Of a stretch of 29,719 nt of DNA, positions 1 through 7,684 are shown piece after piece. The notes beneath the pieces were generated by a model, which ran no database searches, was not told where the DNA came from, and saw only the letters and a program-made list of their open reading frames with translations. Within the stretch, counting starts at the first letter, position 1; every line of letters begins with the position of its first letter. A program made the translations under genes and the position numbers. This DNA is from a virus, in the IMG/VR virus record IMGVR_UViG_3300017739_000067, positions 1-29,719 of that record, one strand, 5' to 3'.

Positions 1-1122
1 ACCTTCATCTAAACTTTTTATTTGTGCTCTACTTAGATTTTCAACTTTTGCAACTGCAGGTTCGGTAAAAGGAACTGAAGGCATTTCTTTAAATATATCT
101 TTTTGTTTTGTATTCTTTAAAAAGGTAGTTGCATCTTTGCCCTTTTGTATTTTACCTGTTAGCTTATCATATCTTGGTGTATCTATACCTAATTTTTTTC
201 CGATTTCAACTGCTACTGTTGCTCCTAAACCTTTAACTTTACCTAACTGAGTTACTTGACCTACTGTTTGTGTTTTAATTGCTTCAGCAATTTCAGGTTT
301 AGCAGTTTGAAAATTTGTTTTACCTGTAGCCTTAAAGTTATCTAAACTTTGTAAACCTACTGTTCCATCAAAGTTATACTGAACAGCATACTCAACATCA
401 CCTATTGTAGTTCTAGCTCCACCTAAAGCTTGAGTTTCAATATCTTCTTGTGAAGGGTCACTACTATCGCCTTGTTGTTCTCGTTTACCACCTGATTGCT
501 CTTCTTCTTCTACAGGCTTTTCTACAGGTTCTTCTTGAGGTACGAAGCCTTTTGGCACAGGATATATAGTATTACCTAGTGACCCATCAGGATTTAGTAA
601 ATGTGGAATCATACGCACTTGTTTTAGTTGTTCATTATAATATCTAACATTCTGTACTTTTGGTACATCAGGTGTAACTAGATTGCCAAAATTTCCCGGT
701 GCATATATTTCTTGTTGTCCTTCAACTACTCCACCTATATTATACTCTAAATCATCTTCAATGTCAAGGTCTGTTTCATCAAAAGGTAAATCGTCTTCAA
801 TGTCAAGGTCTGTTTCCTTAAAAGGTAAATCATCAGGCATAGTAGCTTCATCTGCATTACCCATCTGACCCATAGCTTCCATCTGTTTTAAACCTTGTTT
901 AGCTTGTTGCCTTAACATCATTAGCTTTTCAAGACCTATGTATCTAACTACATCAGCAGGAAATACAAACTCCCCTTCACTTAATTGAGCAGGTATATCA
1001 TCTCTTACTTCTTCTCGTGTAGAACCCGGGGGTACATCATTACCTGACACTTCATCAACCATACCACCTTCATCTTTGAGACCACCTTGCTCAAACATTT
1101 CCATTTGTTTACTTAATGCCAT
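1..1122 (-). CDS. Virion structural protein, C-terminus cut by window edge
   Basis: An open frame runs from the ATG at 1122 to the left edge with no stop (374 codons visible). The N-terminal 80 residues hold a region I recall from marine podophage structural genes downstream of the portal: a segment around DIPAQLSEGEFVFPADVVRY followed by a Gln/Met-rich helix (MLRQQAKQGLKQMEAMGQMG). Residues about 95-125 are a very acidic tandem repeat of 13 residues, and residues about 195-225 are rich in Glu, Pro and Gln. The start overlaps the preceding small gene by 14 nt. Its place after portal and terminase suggests a scaffold, head or tail-associated role, but nothing in the sequence fixes which. The rest of the gene lies outside the window. 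Confidence 0.85.
   Translation of the reverse strand, partial: MALSKQMEMFEQGGLKDEGGMVDEVSGNDVPPGSTREEVRDDIPAQLSEGEFVFPADVVRYIGLEKLMMLRQQAKQGLKQMEAMGQMGNADEATMPDDLPFKETDLDIEDDLPFDETDLDIEDDLEYNIGGVVEGQQEIYAPGNFGNLVTPDVPKVQNVRYYNEQLKQVRMIPHLLNPDGSLGNTIYPVPKGFVPQEEPVEKPVEEEEQSGGKREQQGDSSDPSQEDIETQALGGARTTIGDVEYAVQYNFDGTVGLQSLDNFKATGKTNFQTAKPEIAEAIKTQTVGQVTQLGKVKGLGATVAVEIGKKLGIDTPRYDKLTGKIQKGKDATTFLKNTKQKDIFKEMPSVPFTEPAVAKVENLSRAQIKSLDEG
749..826 (-). repeat. Tandem 39-bp repeat (two copies) inside structural gene
   Basis: Two adjacent 39-bp units (749-787 and 788-826) differ at only a few bases, and the first 8 bases of a third unit follow at 827-834. In frame they encode a 13-residue acidic unit of the form DDLPFxETDLDIE twice. 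A multiple of three keeps the frame, so copy number can change without breaking the gene. Confidence 0.9.
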
Positions 1123-1324
1123 TTACTTCATCCCTTAGAAATTTAAGTTTATTTAAAGTAGCTATTGATCCCTGTGATCTGTGTATAGTAGCCATATCAC
1201 TAGCTTGTTCTAATATTTTATGTTGCTTACTTATCTGTAAGTCTATATAATCATTGAAGCTGCTGATTAGCTTGAGGTTGTTCACTAGCGGCTTGATTTG
1301 CTGCAGCACCTGCTTGTCCATCAT
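1109..1324 (-). CDS. Small conserved protein between portal and structural gene
   Basis: A 71-residue protein that overlaps the portal C-terminal codons by 74 nt and the next gene by 14 nt. An AGGAA ribosome site sits directly before the ATG pair at 1324/1321. The sequence is helical and polar, ending in a segment SQGSIATLNKLKFLRDEVN. A similar pattern (QG, then leucines, then LR..VN) occurs in small proteins next to podophage portal genes, from memory and without a search. Function is unknown; a connector or packaging accessory role is a guess from position. The long overlap with the portal is unusual, and a start at an internal Met (MATIHRS) cannot be excluded. Confidence 0.65.
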   Translation of the reverse strand: MMDKQVLQQIKPLVNNLKLISSFNDYIDLQISKQHKILEQASDMATIHRSQGSIATLNKLKFLRDEVNGIK

Positions 1325-3410
1325 TTCCTGAAAATCCTTGTTCTCCCGGCACTGGAACTTGTCCTGTGCCTATATTGCCACCACCTGCTCCTGTTGGGTC
1401 TAACGGATTAGCACCTACAGGTGGTTGACCTTCTTGTTGGGGTTGTCCTTGTTGAGGTTGTTCAGGTGTGTCACCCTGCATACCTTTAAGTATTTCTGCT
1501 TGCAATGCTGCTTCATCCATGTTATTAGTAACCTTTTCAGGATCAAGTTCCATAGACTTTGCTATCTCTCTAATTATATATGGAAACTTAGCAAACGGAG
1601 CAAGAGCAGGATTGGATGCTACTTGTAGGAAACCCATAAGTCTTTGACTACGTACTTCATTAGCCATGAGACTTTCTGTTCCACGTGCAACAACTTCTAA
1701 GTCACCTTTTATATCTTTGTTAAAGTTAAACTGCATATTAAAACGGAACATACCTTCACCTAATGGTTTTAGTAAATAGTCATCTACATTTTTAATAACA
1801 GTTTTAATACTACCTGCAGCGGCATTCATAAGCATTGATATACCTGACGCAGTTCTACCTACACCTTGTACACCTGTTTGTCCATGTGCAAACGATGGAA
1901 AACCTGTGCTTTCATCTGCAAGCACTCTAGCTTTATCAAACAACTGTAAGTTTTCATTAGATACGTTAGGAAACTTAGTACCAAAGATTGCTTGACCCGG
2001 AGCACCACCTTGTCTTCTAAATACTTTGCCCGGATATACAGATAAGTCTTGACCCGGAACTAGATTTGTTTCATCTACTTCTATTAGTAAATTACCTGAT
2101 AACACAGCATTATCTACAGCCATTCTCATAAAACCATTCATAAGAGTTTGTGTATCATCCATGTTTTCTGCTAAACCAATACCAAAAAAGGAATATGGAT
2201 TGAGTTCGTAAGGAGCTGCCATGTAAGGTATAGTGGCAGGTTTGAAAGGATTAAGAACCATTCTTATTAACTTACCGTTACTAATCCATATATTTGCTTG
2301 TAGTTCGTCAAATTCTTTTAGTTCTTCTGGTATCTCTACACCATTCTCCTCAAGCATTTCAACTTCACACATACCCCAATATTCTAATACTTCAAATCTA
2401 TATATACCATGTTCAGGGGTGTAATCAGATAAATCATCTTCCCAATACTTTTTATCGTATGACTCACCTTCTTGTATAACTTCATCTATAACATTGTCAC
2501 GGAAGTAAGGTCTCTTTTTTAATGCACGTAGTTGTGTTCTTGACATCTTATGTCTTTCAATCACATACTGTGCATCATCCATGTTAGAAGCATCAGGGTC
2601 AGGATAAAAGTTCCAAACAGATACATGAGATGTAGATGGCATAGTTTTAAATGTAGGATCATAGTTACCTTCATCATCCCAATTAGGATATTCTTTATCT
2701 ACAGCAAAAGGACCTTTCATTACTCCTGTACCAAACAATGCCATTTCAAATGCTGTACTTCTTAATTGTTTACTTGCATTTGATTCTTGCAATTGATCCA
2801 TGATTTGCTTTTCCATATTCTTTGCAGCAATCATAGCAGGACTAAATGTAATAGCAGTAGGTGTTTTACCTACCCCTTCTTCCAAGTCTTCAACTTCTCC
2901 CAACTTGTCTTGTAAAGGACCCAACATTTCTTCCAATGTTTTTTCTGTAGCACCTTTAGGTAAATCTTTGCCATCACCTTTAAAACCATAAGGTGAAGAT
3001 AACGCAGTATCCCCTTTAAGCTCTTCAGGCTTTTTTGGATCAAAGTTAACATCAGCGACCACACCTTCAGGCAAGACTGTCGGCTCAACGCTAATAGGAA
3101 ATTTGTTACCTGCAAATAAAACATCAACAATTTGTCCGTAAGCTGCAAGAGTTTTGGTTTTAGTGACTTTGATAAAAACTCTCGACTTTTCTGCTTCAGT
3201 GAATTGAACATCACTACCATATAACCCCCTATAGTTTCTATAAGACCTTAACCATCGTTCTTCATCATTATATCGATAGTCTTCAGCACGTGTATATCTT
3301 TCCATAACAAAAGGAACAATACCACTTACATCTACATCACCAGTCGCTGATTCTTCTACATCTTCTAGTGCTATAGAATCTTCATCCATAATTATTTCTT
3401 CTTCTGCCAT
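1251..3410 (-). CDS. Portal (head-tail connector) protein
   Basis: A 719-residue protein directly downstream of the terminase large subunit, the usual place and size for a podovirus portal. The portal forms the dodecameric ring at the capsid vertex through which DNA is packaged and ejected. The N-terminal 30 residues are acidic. The central part has a Tyr/Arg-rich region (RYTRAEDYRYNDEERWLRSY), a hydrophobic stretch with YMAAPYELNPYSFFGIGLAE, and a Gly/Ala-rich segment around GRTASGISMLMNAAAGSIK; this GRTA-S-G-I-S-x-L pattern recurs in portals of T7-like and marine podophages. The C-terminal 80 residues are Gln/Gly/Pro-rich and probably disordered. The gene starts 9 nt after the terminase stop. 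I recognise it from context plus these segments rather than by alignment. Confidence 0.88.
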   Translation of the reverse strand: MAEEEIIMDEDSIALEDVEESATGDVDVSGIVPFVMERYTRAEDYRYNDEERWLRSYRNYRGLYGSDVQFTEAEKSRVFIKVTKTKTLAAYGQIVDVLFAGNKFPISVEPTVLPEGVVADVNFDPKKPEELKGDTALSSPYGFKGDGKDLPKGATEKTLEEMLGPLQDKLGEVEDLEEGVGKTPTAITFSPAMIAAKNMEKQIMDQLQESNASKQLRSTAFEMALFGTGVMKGPFAVDKEYPNWDDEGNYDPTFKTMPSTSHVSVWNFYPDPDASNMDDAQYVIERHKMSRTQLRALKKRPYFRDNVIDEVIQEGESYDKKYWEDDLSDYTPEHGIYRFEVLEYWGMCEVEMLEENGVEIPEELKEFDELQANIWISNGKLIRMVLNPFKPATIPYMAAPYELNPYSFFGIGLAENMDDTQTLMNGFMRMAVDNAVLSGNLLIEVDETNLVPGQDLSVYPGKVFRRQGGAPGQAIFGTKFPNVSNENLQLFDKARVLADESTGFPSFAHGQTGVQGVGRTASGISMLMNAAAGSIKTVIKNVDDYLLKPLGEGMFRFNMQFNFNKDIKGDLEVVARGTESLMANEVRSQRLMGFLQVASNPALAPFAKFPYIIREIAKSMELDPEKVTNNMDEAALQAEILKGMQGDTPEQPQQGQPQQEGQPPVGANPLDPTGAGGGNIGTGQVPVPGEQGFSGNDGQAGAAANQAASEQPQANQQLQ

Positions 3411-3419
3411 ATTATATCC

Positions 3420-4973
3420 TTAATATCCAAACGTAGAGTCTGCCATTGGCATACTGCTACTAGGTCTGCCCATAGGGTCGTAATCAAATATACTAAACCT
3501 TGGTCTTGACATTATACCATATCTTAGTGCATCATACAAGTGATCTTCTGATCTTGTGTCTACATCTTCAGGATTTCTTTTATCCAATGGTAACGCAGGT
3601 AATTGTGATATTGTATTAGTACAAGTATTAAAAAATACAAGTCTAGGTTCTTCTGTAAACTCATCTACCTGCAATCGTCTGTGTATTTCATTCTTACCTG
3701 ATACACGACTGCCTTTACTTCTATCTGAAGGTCTCCAACGACAACCTTTCATAATCATTTGTTCAGCCAAAGAAGGTCCTGTGTCTCCACGTTTATGCCA
3801 TAACGAACTATCTAAGACACCATACTTTATATTGCCATCATCAGATTCAACATCTAGTATCATATCTGCCAAATCTGTGGCAAGGACTTTAGAAGTGTAC
3901 AACTCTCTATATACAATAATCTGTTCATCTGGAGAAACAGCAAACCACAACACACCACTATAAGAGCCATAACCGTAATCACATGCCCTAAATTTAACCC
4001 AATTTCTTGGAATTGAAAAAGGCTCAACAACGTGAATATTCCTATCAAACTCAGTGAAAGCAGCACCTTCTTTAATATCCCAATCACCTTCAAGCAACTG
4101 TTTACGTTGGTGTTCAGGTAAGGAAAGAAGCATTGCTTCATAGTCACCTTGCTCTGCGAGATAAGGGTTGTCTGATAATCTCGCAGGTATAAATCTTCTT
4201 TTAAATAACGCTTGTCCTTCTTTACTGTGTCCTTTTGGATAGGCAAGAACATTACCTGACTCAATATCTGTGGCATCAAAACTTCTTCCGTATGGTGCAG
4301 GGTCAATAAACATTTTCTTAACCCACTGATGACCCGGACCTCCCGGGTTTGTTGTTGCTCTCATATACACAGGTAAATCATGTGCAGTAGAACGCAAACG
4401 TGAACGCATATAGTTCCAAGCATACGGAGTAGACCATTGGGTTAACTCGTCAAACCCTATCCAACTAAATGCCAAACCTTGATAACGAAGTACATCATCG
4501 TCACGGTCTAAGTATGACATCCATAACCTTGCACCTGATGGTGCTTCCCATTGCATCTTTCTTTCTGACCACTTAATACCCTTCCATATTTGAGGATATA
4601 TTTCCTTAGATTTAAATATAAGTTCTCTAAGTTCTTCTGTTGTATGTCTTAATAGTAATCCACTAAAGGATGGATGACCCATGTAACGTAAGGGGTCTGC
4701 TAACATGGCATATGACTTACCACCACCAGCACTTCCACCATATAAAACTTCTCTCTCACCTGCTGCAAGGAACTCTGTTTGAGGTCCTACATTAGGTTTA
4801 AATATTACATTGTGTTCTTCTACAGGTACTGCTTCTACATCTGCAACTTCCTGTATCTTAGGCTCTTGCACCTGTTCTTTCTTCTTCGATGGCTTTCGCT
4901 TTCTCGATTGCTTTCTCGGCATAAGATGCCCACTTTCGGAGAGTTCTAGCTTGGTTCTTACGTTGTTTTTCAT
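3420..4973 (-). CDS. terL: Terminase large subunit (TerL)
   Basis: The DNA-packaging motor: an N-terminal ATPase and C-terminal nuclease that translocate and cut DNA at the portal. Numbered from the first ATG, a Walker A motif GGSAGGGKS lies at about residues 79-87, a Walker B ending in DE at about 175-176 (FSWIGFDEL), and a coupling motif ATTNPGG at about 206-212. The nuclease half shows acidic positions in RACDYGYG, VLDSSLW and DHLYDALRYG. Length 517 is normal for the family. The start is uncertain: the ATG at 4973 overlaps the upstream gene by 116 nt and has GAGGA about 13 nt before it. The ATG at 4922 (MPRKQSRKR) overlaps by 65 nt but lacks a clear ribosome site. The first 50 residues are very basic either way. 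Confidence 0.95.
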   Translation of the reverse strand: MKNNVRTKLELSESGHLMPRKQSRKRKPSKKKEQVQEPKIQEVADVEAVPVEEHNVIFKPNVGPQTEFLAAGEREVLYGGSAGGGKSYAMLADPLRYMGHPSFSGLLLRHTTEELRELIFKSKEIYPQIWKGIKWSERKMQWEAPSGARLWMSYLDRDDDVLRYQGLAFSWIGFDELTQWSTPYAWNYMRSRLRSTAHDLPVYMRATTNPGGPGHQWVKKMFIDPAPYGRSFDATDIESGNVLAYPKGHSKEGQALFKRRFIPARLSDNPYLAEQGDYEAMLLSLPEHQRKQLLEGDWDIKEGAAFTEFDRNIHVVEPFSIPRNWVKFRACDYGYGSYSGVLWFAVSPDEQIIVYRELYTSKVLATDLADMILDVESDDGNIKYGVLDSSLWHKRGDTGPSLAEQMIMKGCRWRPSDRSKGSRVSGKNEIHRRLQVDEFTEEPRLVFFNTCTNTISQLPALPLDKRNPEDVDTRSEDHLYDALRYGIMSRPRFSIFDYDPMGRPSSSMPMADSTFGY

Positions 4974-5262
4974 GTATCAATCTTTTCCTCAACCCCACAT
5001 GCGATATTATTCTATCTGTTTTTGTTGTAAGCCAATTAGCTACTTCACGATAAGAATATTGTTTTATATACTTTCTTGCCATTTCTATGGCTTCTAGTTC
5101 AAAGGGTATAGGATCAAGTAAATTAGGGTCTTCTTCATTTAACTTATATCCAAATGGAACAGTCCTAGCTATACGTGGTATTTGTATCCATTCGTTTTGT
5201 TCTTCGTCTTTTAAGTCTGTTGGTTGTGGTAGTTTCCACTTACCTAAACTTCTATCCATCAT
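4858..5262 (-). CDS. Helix-turn-helix protein between terS and terL
   Basis: A 134-residue protein from the ATG at 5262 (a second ATG follows at 5259). The middle holds a likely recombinase-type helix-turn-helix: a helix with EAIEMARKYIKQ, then YSYREVANWLTTK, then a recognition-like helix HVGLRKRLIHEKQ. The C-terminus is a charged Ala/Lys/Glu helix. It overlaps the terminase small subunit gene by 11 nt upstream and the terL gene downstream. DNA binding during packaging, for example site recognition with TerS, is plausible from the position. The function is not established. Confidence 0.75.
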   Translation of the reverse strand: MMDRSLGKWKLPQPTDLKDEEQNEWIQIPRIARTVPFGYKLNEEDPNLLDPIPFELEAIEMARKYIKQYSYREVANWLTTKTDRIISHVGLRKRLIHEKQRKNQARTLRKWASYAEKAIEKAKAIEEERTGARA

Positions 5263-5614
5263 TCTTTGCAGGTAATAGCATAACACCACCAGTGCTTTCT
5301 ACTTGCATTTTTTCAGTCTTAACTAAACCTGTCCTATCTAATAATTCTTTAGCGGCTATCATTTTATCTTTTAAACCTAGTTCAGTAGGATCATATAAAC
5401 CACCCACCATAGCCATTGCAGCTTTAGGTGCATTCCTACTCATAAACAACTGTGTAGCTTCAAGTATTTCGTCTTTCATAGATTTAACTATATCTGTAGT
5501 ACTAGATGTTTCAGCATAACCTGCTAACTTCTTAGCTGCTACTACATCACCACCTGCTTCATCAAATAAAACAGATAGAAACTTTTGTTGTCTTTCGGTT
5601 AATTCTCTACTCAT
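5252..5614 (-). CDS. terS: Terminase small subunit (TerS)
   Basis: A 120-residue protein with an N-terminal region typical of phage TerS: LTERQQKFLSVLFDEAGGD, then AAKKLAGYAETSST, which reads as a helix-turn-helix. A central helical segment for oligomerisation follows, and a C-terminal part KMIAAKELLDRTGLVKTE of a kind common in podophage small terminases. TerS rings recognise the packaging site and load TerL. The gene starts 4 nt before the lysozyme stop (ATGA overlap) and is followed by the HTH gene and terL. The assignment comes from motif pattern and neighbourhood. Confidence 0.8.
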   Translation of the reverse strand: MSRELTERQQKFLSVLFDEAGGDVVAAKKLAGYAETSSTTDIVKSMKDEILEATQLFMSRNAPKAAMAMVGGLYDPTELGLKDKMIAAKELLDRTGLVKTEKMQVESTGGVMLLPAKNDG

Positions 5615-6078
5615 ATCGGTACATTCTCTCTATGATATTGTCTATCGACTATTGCTATTAAACGTTTAGCTCTGTTAGTTGTTTGCCTAAACCACCTGCT
5701 GTCTTCCATCTCATCTGCCATTTTATACCAATCTAAATCTTCTACGGCAGCAATCATATTTTTAAATTTGGACAATCTTGGTCTACCTAATTGAAAACAC
5801 ATATTCGCCAATACGTGTTGTATATCTTCAGGTAGATTATCAAATTGAGAAAACAATAGTTTACAATCTTTTATAGTTGTTTCTATATCTTTCTCAAACC
5901 ATGCATTGACTTGTTCATTGGATACAGGTGTTCCTACAGGTTTATCGTAGTAATCTTTATCCCATTCGGTAATCAGATGTCCGATTCCCCCAGTCAAATG
6001 TGATTCTGAACATAAATACAATTCGTGTTTTATTCCTTCGTCTTTCTCTAATTCACTTTGTAATTTTACTAAATTCAT
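5611..6078 (-). CDS. Endolysin, T4-type lysozyme (GH24)
   Basis: A 155-residue muramidase that should cut peptidoglycan at lysis. The GH24 catalytic region is clear: KDEG (Glu14), then Tyr21, then LTGGIGHL with Thr29, matching Glu11, Tyr18 and Thr26 of T4 lysozyme with identical spacing. The position of T4 Asp20 is Cys23 here. Later segments (LFSQFDNLP, MCFQLG, MEDSRWFRQTTNRAKR) match the conserved C-terminal lobe including the W..Q..NRA/KR motif. No signal peptide or SAR segment is visible, so export would rely on the holin encoded two genes upstream. A consensus promoter lies immediately upstream, so it can be transcribed apart from the holin/NifU genes. Confidence 0.92.
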   Translation of the reverse strand: MNLVKLQSELEKDEGIKHELYLCSESHLTGGIGHLITEWDKDYYDKPVGTPVSNEQVNAWFEKDIETTIKDCKLLFSQFDNLPEDIQHVLANMCFQLGRPRLSKFKNMIAAVEDLDWYKMADEMEDSRWFRQTTNRAKRLIAIVDRQYHRENVPI

Positions 6079-6149
6079 TTATTTTCCTTGTCTGACCTTT
6101 TCTGACTTCTTTTACATGAAGATGCCAAAAGTAATTACTTATATTATTA

Positions 6150-6178
6150 ATTATACCAAATATTTTTAAAAATGTCAA
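6150..6178 (-). promoter_or_regulatory. Consensus sigma70 promoter before lysozyme (leftward)
   Basis: On the minus strand TTGACA (6178-6173) and TATAAT (6155-6150) are separated by exactly 17 nt, a perfect match to the bacterial sigma70 consensus. Transcription would begin near 6143 and run through lysozyme, terS, the HTH gene, terL and portal. It lies in the only sizeable gap of the late arm (6079-6189). Confidence 0.85.
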
Positions 6179-6189
6179 AGCTTTAATTT

Positions 6190-6456
6190 TCATTGATAAT
6201 ATGGACTCACTGTAGAATTAGGGTCTTCTATACCTTCAACTGCTAATACTTCAGGTATATAATACTTTAACATATTCTCTATTCCCATTTTTAATGTTAA
6301 TGTAGACATTGCACAACCACTACATGCACCACTTAAAAATACTGTTACTATACCATCCTTAAAAGATTGTAACTCTACATGTCCACCATGCATTTGAACA
6401 CTAGGTAATATAGACTCTGTTATTATTTTATTAATCTTTTTTTCAACGTCAGACAT
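6190..6456 (-). CDS. NifU-like (Nfu-type) Fe-S cluster scaffold protein
   Basis: An 88-residue protein that is essentially a lone NifU C-terminal domain. It shows HGG at residues 23-25, then a GIVTVFLSGACSGCAMST core with Cys45 and Cys48 (CxxC), then TLKMGIENML and IPEVLAVEGI, which is the full family pattern. Such proteins bind a [4Fe-4S] cluster between two subunits and pass it to apo-proteins. It starts on the TAATG of the holin gene and ends just before the lysozyme promoter, so it sits inside the lysis segment. A role in supplying clusters or holding iron late in infection is inference. Phage-borne Fe-S assembly genes are known from marine viruses, but I cannot say how common this arrangement is. 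Confidence 0.9.
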   Translation of the reverse strand: MSDVEKKINKIITESILPSVQMHGGHVELQSFKDGIVTVFLSGACSGCAMSTLTLKMGIENMLKYYIPEVLAVEGIEDPNSTVSPYYQ

Positions 6457-6848
6457 TACTTCTTTTTAAACATCTTTGCTGCTTGTCCGACACCCTTAAT
6501 CCCAAATGATGCACTAATTGCGATATATAAGAGGTACTGATACCACTCTGGTAAAGTTGCCAATATACTAAATCCATGTTCCACATACTGCGTCATCCCG
6601 GGAATGAAGACCAAAATTGCAGGCGTTAGTAGGACAACTAAGGCAAATTCATCCTTCCAGCTATCGTTTGTAGCGTTAGCCATTTTGCCTTCCCACTCAA
6701 CTTCACCTGCAGCTACCTTCTCTGCTACAGTAGCTCTTGCCCTTGCTTCGGCTACTTTAGCGAGACCATCTGCCTTTGTTTTTTCTACTTTGTTTTGAAA
6801 CCACGTTCCTGCGAGATTTGCGAGTGGTCCTATTAGTGCTTGTATCAT
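6456..6848 (-). CDS. Holin, GTA/3TM-holin-like
   Basis: A 130-residue protein with an N-terminal hydrophobic segment (MIQALIGPLANLAGTWF), a charged Ala/Lys/Glu-rich helix to about residue 60, then NDSWKDEF followed by two membrane segments (about 68-86 and 103-122) and a basic tail ending KMFKKK. The order W-K-D-E, hydrophobic stretch, PEWYQYLLYIAISASFGIK matches holins of the gene-transfer-agent 3TM type. It would permeabilise the inner membrane to release the lysozyme encoded just downstream. A good AGGAGA ribosome site precedes the ATG. Confidence 0.82.
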   Translation of the reverse strand: MIQALIGPLANLAGTWFQNKVEKTKADGLAKVAEARARATVAEKVAAGEVEWEGKMANATNDSWKDEFALVVLLTPAILVFIPGMTQYVEHGFSILATLPEWYQYLLYIAISASFGIKGVGQAAKMFKKK

Positions 6849-6895
6849 TCTTGATTTTCTCCTGCATTCTTGCTAGTCTTAGTTGTTCTTTTACT

Positions 6896-7156
6896 TTAGC
6901 TGAATCTACGAAATCTTGATGTTTTTTTTGCAATCTTTTTGGACTGTTTAGATACTTGTTTACCTGCTCTAGTCGCTTTGCGTTTAGCAGCCGTAGACGC
7001 GGCATATTCACTGGGACTAAGAGCCTTAATTGCTTTTTCAGGTAAATAACGTTCACCAGTTGCTTTTGACCCTTGTGTACTAGGTTTGCCTGACTTGGTT
7101 CTCCATTTTTGTTTTGTCCACGCAACTAATGACCTTTGTCCTTTTTTAAGTGCCAT
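6896..7156 (-). CDS. Small basic conserved phage protein
   Basis: An 86-residue, strongly basic protein with a distinctive conserved core: SLVAWTKQKWRTKSGK, GERYLPEKAIKALSPSEYAA, then a Lys/Arg-rich tail. I recall close relatives in many marine podo- and myophages, always uncharacterised. It lies between the DUF1289-like gene (31-nt overlap) and the holin (47-nt gap). The composition would fit nucleic-acid binding or packaging with DNA in the virion, but no catalytic motif is visible. Confidence 0.8.
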   Translation of the reverse strand: MALKKGQRSLVAWTKQKWRTKSGKPSTQGSKATGERYLPEKAIKALSPSEYAASTAAKRKATRAGKQVSKQSKKIAKKTSRFRRFS

Positions 7157-7257
7157 GCCTGTTCAATCTCTTCCATAGTTCTCTTGCATCCTATACAAAT
7201 GTTATCTTTAAGTTTACATACACCAATACAAGGTGACTCTAAAACTTTCCCATCCAT
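7126..7257 (-). CDS. DUF1289-like small Cys4 protein (putative Fe-S/metal binding)
   Basis: A 43-residue protein beginning MDGKVLESPCIGVCKLKDN, followed by ICIGCKRTMEEIEQAW. This is the DUF1289 signature: SPCIGVC, a short charged spacer, CxGCxRTxEEI and a Trp. Four cysteines lie at positions 10, 14, 21 and 24. DUF1289 proteins are small bacterial proteins often labelled predicted Fe-S proteins; their function is not established. The gene overlaps the 3' end of the upstream coiled-coil/TM gene by 19 nt and the 5' end of the basic protein gene downstream by 31 nt, and it covers the otherwise empty stretch 7157-7238. No strong ribosome site precedes the ATG, so translational coupling is likely. 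Confidence 0.8.
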   Translation of the reverse strand: MDGKVLESPCIGVCKLKDNICIGCKRTMEEIEQAWHLKKDKGH

Positions 7258-7679
7258 TTGCCAACAATCCAAGCTAATAATCCTGCAAAGAATAATACGA
7301 ATATAAAAGCTATACTATAACCAAAATATTCCATTAACTCTGCTTGTCTTCTTTCTCTCATCTTCTCTTGATAACGTCTAGACTTTCTTGCTTCTGCTTG
7401 GAACTGTTGCCAATCTTGCCACAGTCCGGGTCTGCCTAGATAAATCATTATCTTCTTGAGTTCTTCTTCTTTTTCTCTTATCTGCTCAAGAGCCATGAAC
7501 TCTTCTAAATCTGCACCACCACCACCTGCTTTTTTCTTACTTGCTTTTTTTTCTAGTTGTTCTTTTGAGAATACAAAATCAGATATTTGTTTAGCACAAC
7601 CTGTAAGTTCTTTACCATTAGATACAAAATTTTTTATTACACTAAAGGCTGCGTTTGCTGCTGCAAGTTCTGCTAACAT
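7239..7679 (-). CDS. Conserved phage protein with coiled coil and C-terminal membrane anchor
   Basis: A 146-residue protein. The N-terminal 35 residues are Ala-rich and hydrophobic (MLAELAAANAAFSVIKNF). A Lys-rich linker and a Gly tract (AGGGG) follow, then a long charged helix DLEEFMALEQIREKEEELKK, a conserved segment IYLGRPGLWQDWQQFQAEA, an Arg/Glu helix, and a single membrane segment at about 122-141 near the C-terminus. I recall this order in uncharacterised proteins of marine phages. The architecture (charged helix plus anchor, close to holin and lysozyme) would allow a role in envelope disruption or as an inner-membrane partner. That is inference. AAGGAA precedes the start. Confidence 0.75.
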   Translation of the reverse strand: MLAELAAANAAFSVIKNFVSNGKELTGCAKQISDFVFSKEQLEKKASKKKAGGGGADLEEFMALEQIREKEEELKKIMIYLGRPGLWQDWQQFQAEARKSRRYQEKMRERRQAELMEYFGYSIAFIFVLFFAGLLAWIVGKWMGKF

Positions 7680-7684
7680 TATTT

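Noticed and set aside
3860-4306. 148-codon open frame on the minus strand within terL
   Set aside because: Out-of-frame shadow of the terminase gene with no motif and low-complexity composition.
6757-7125. 122-codon open frame on the minus strand
   Set aside because: Overlaps the holin and the conserved basic protein in another frame; the basic protein at 6896-7156 has the conserved pattern.
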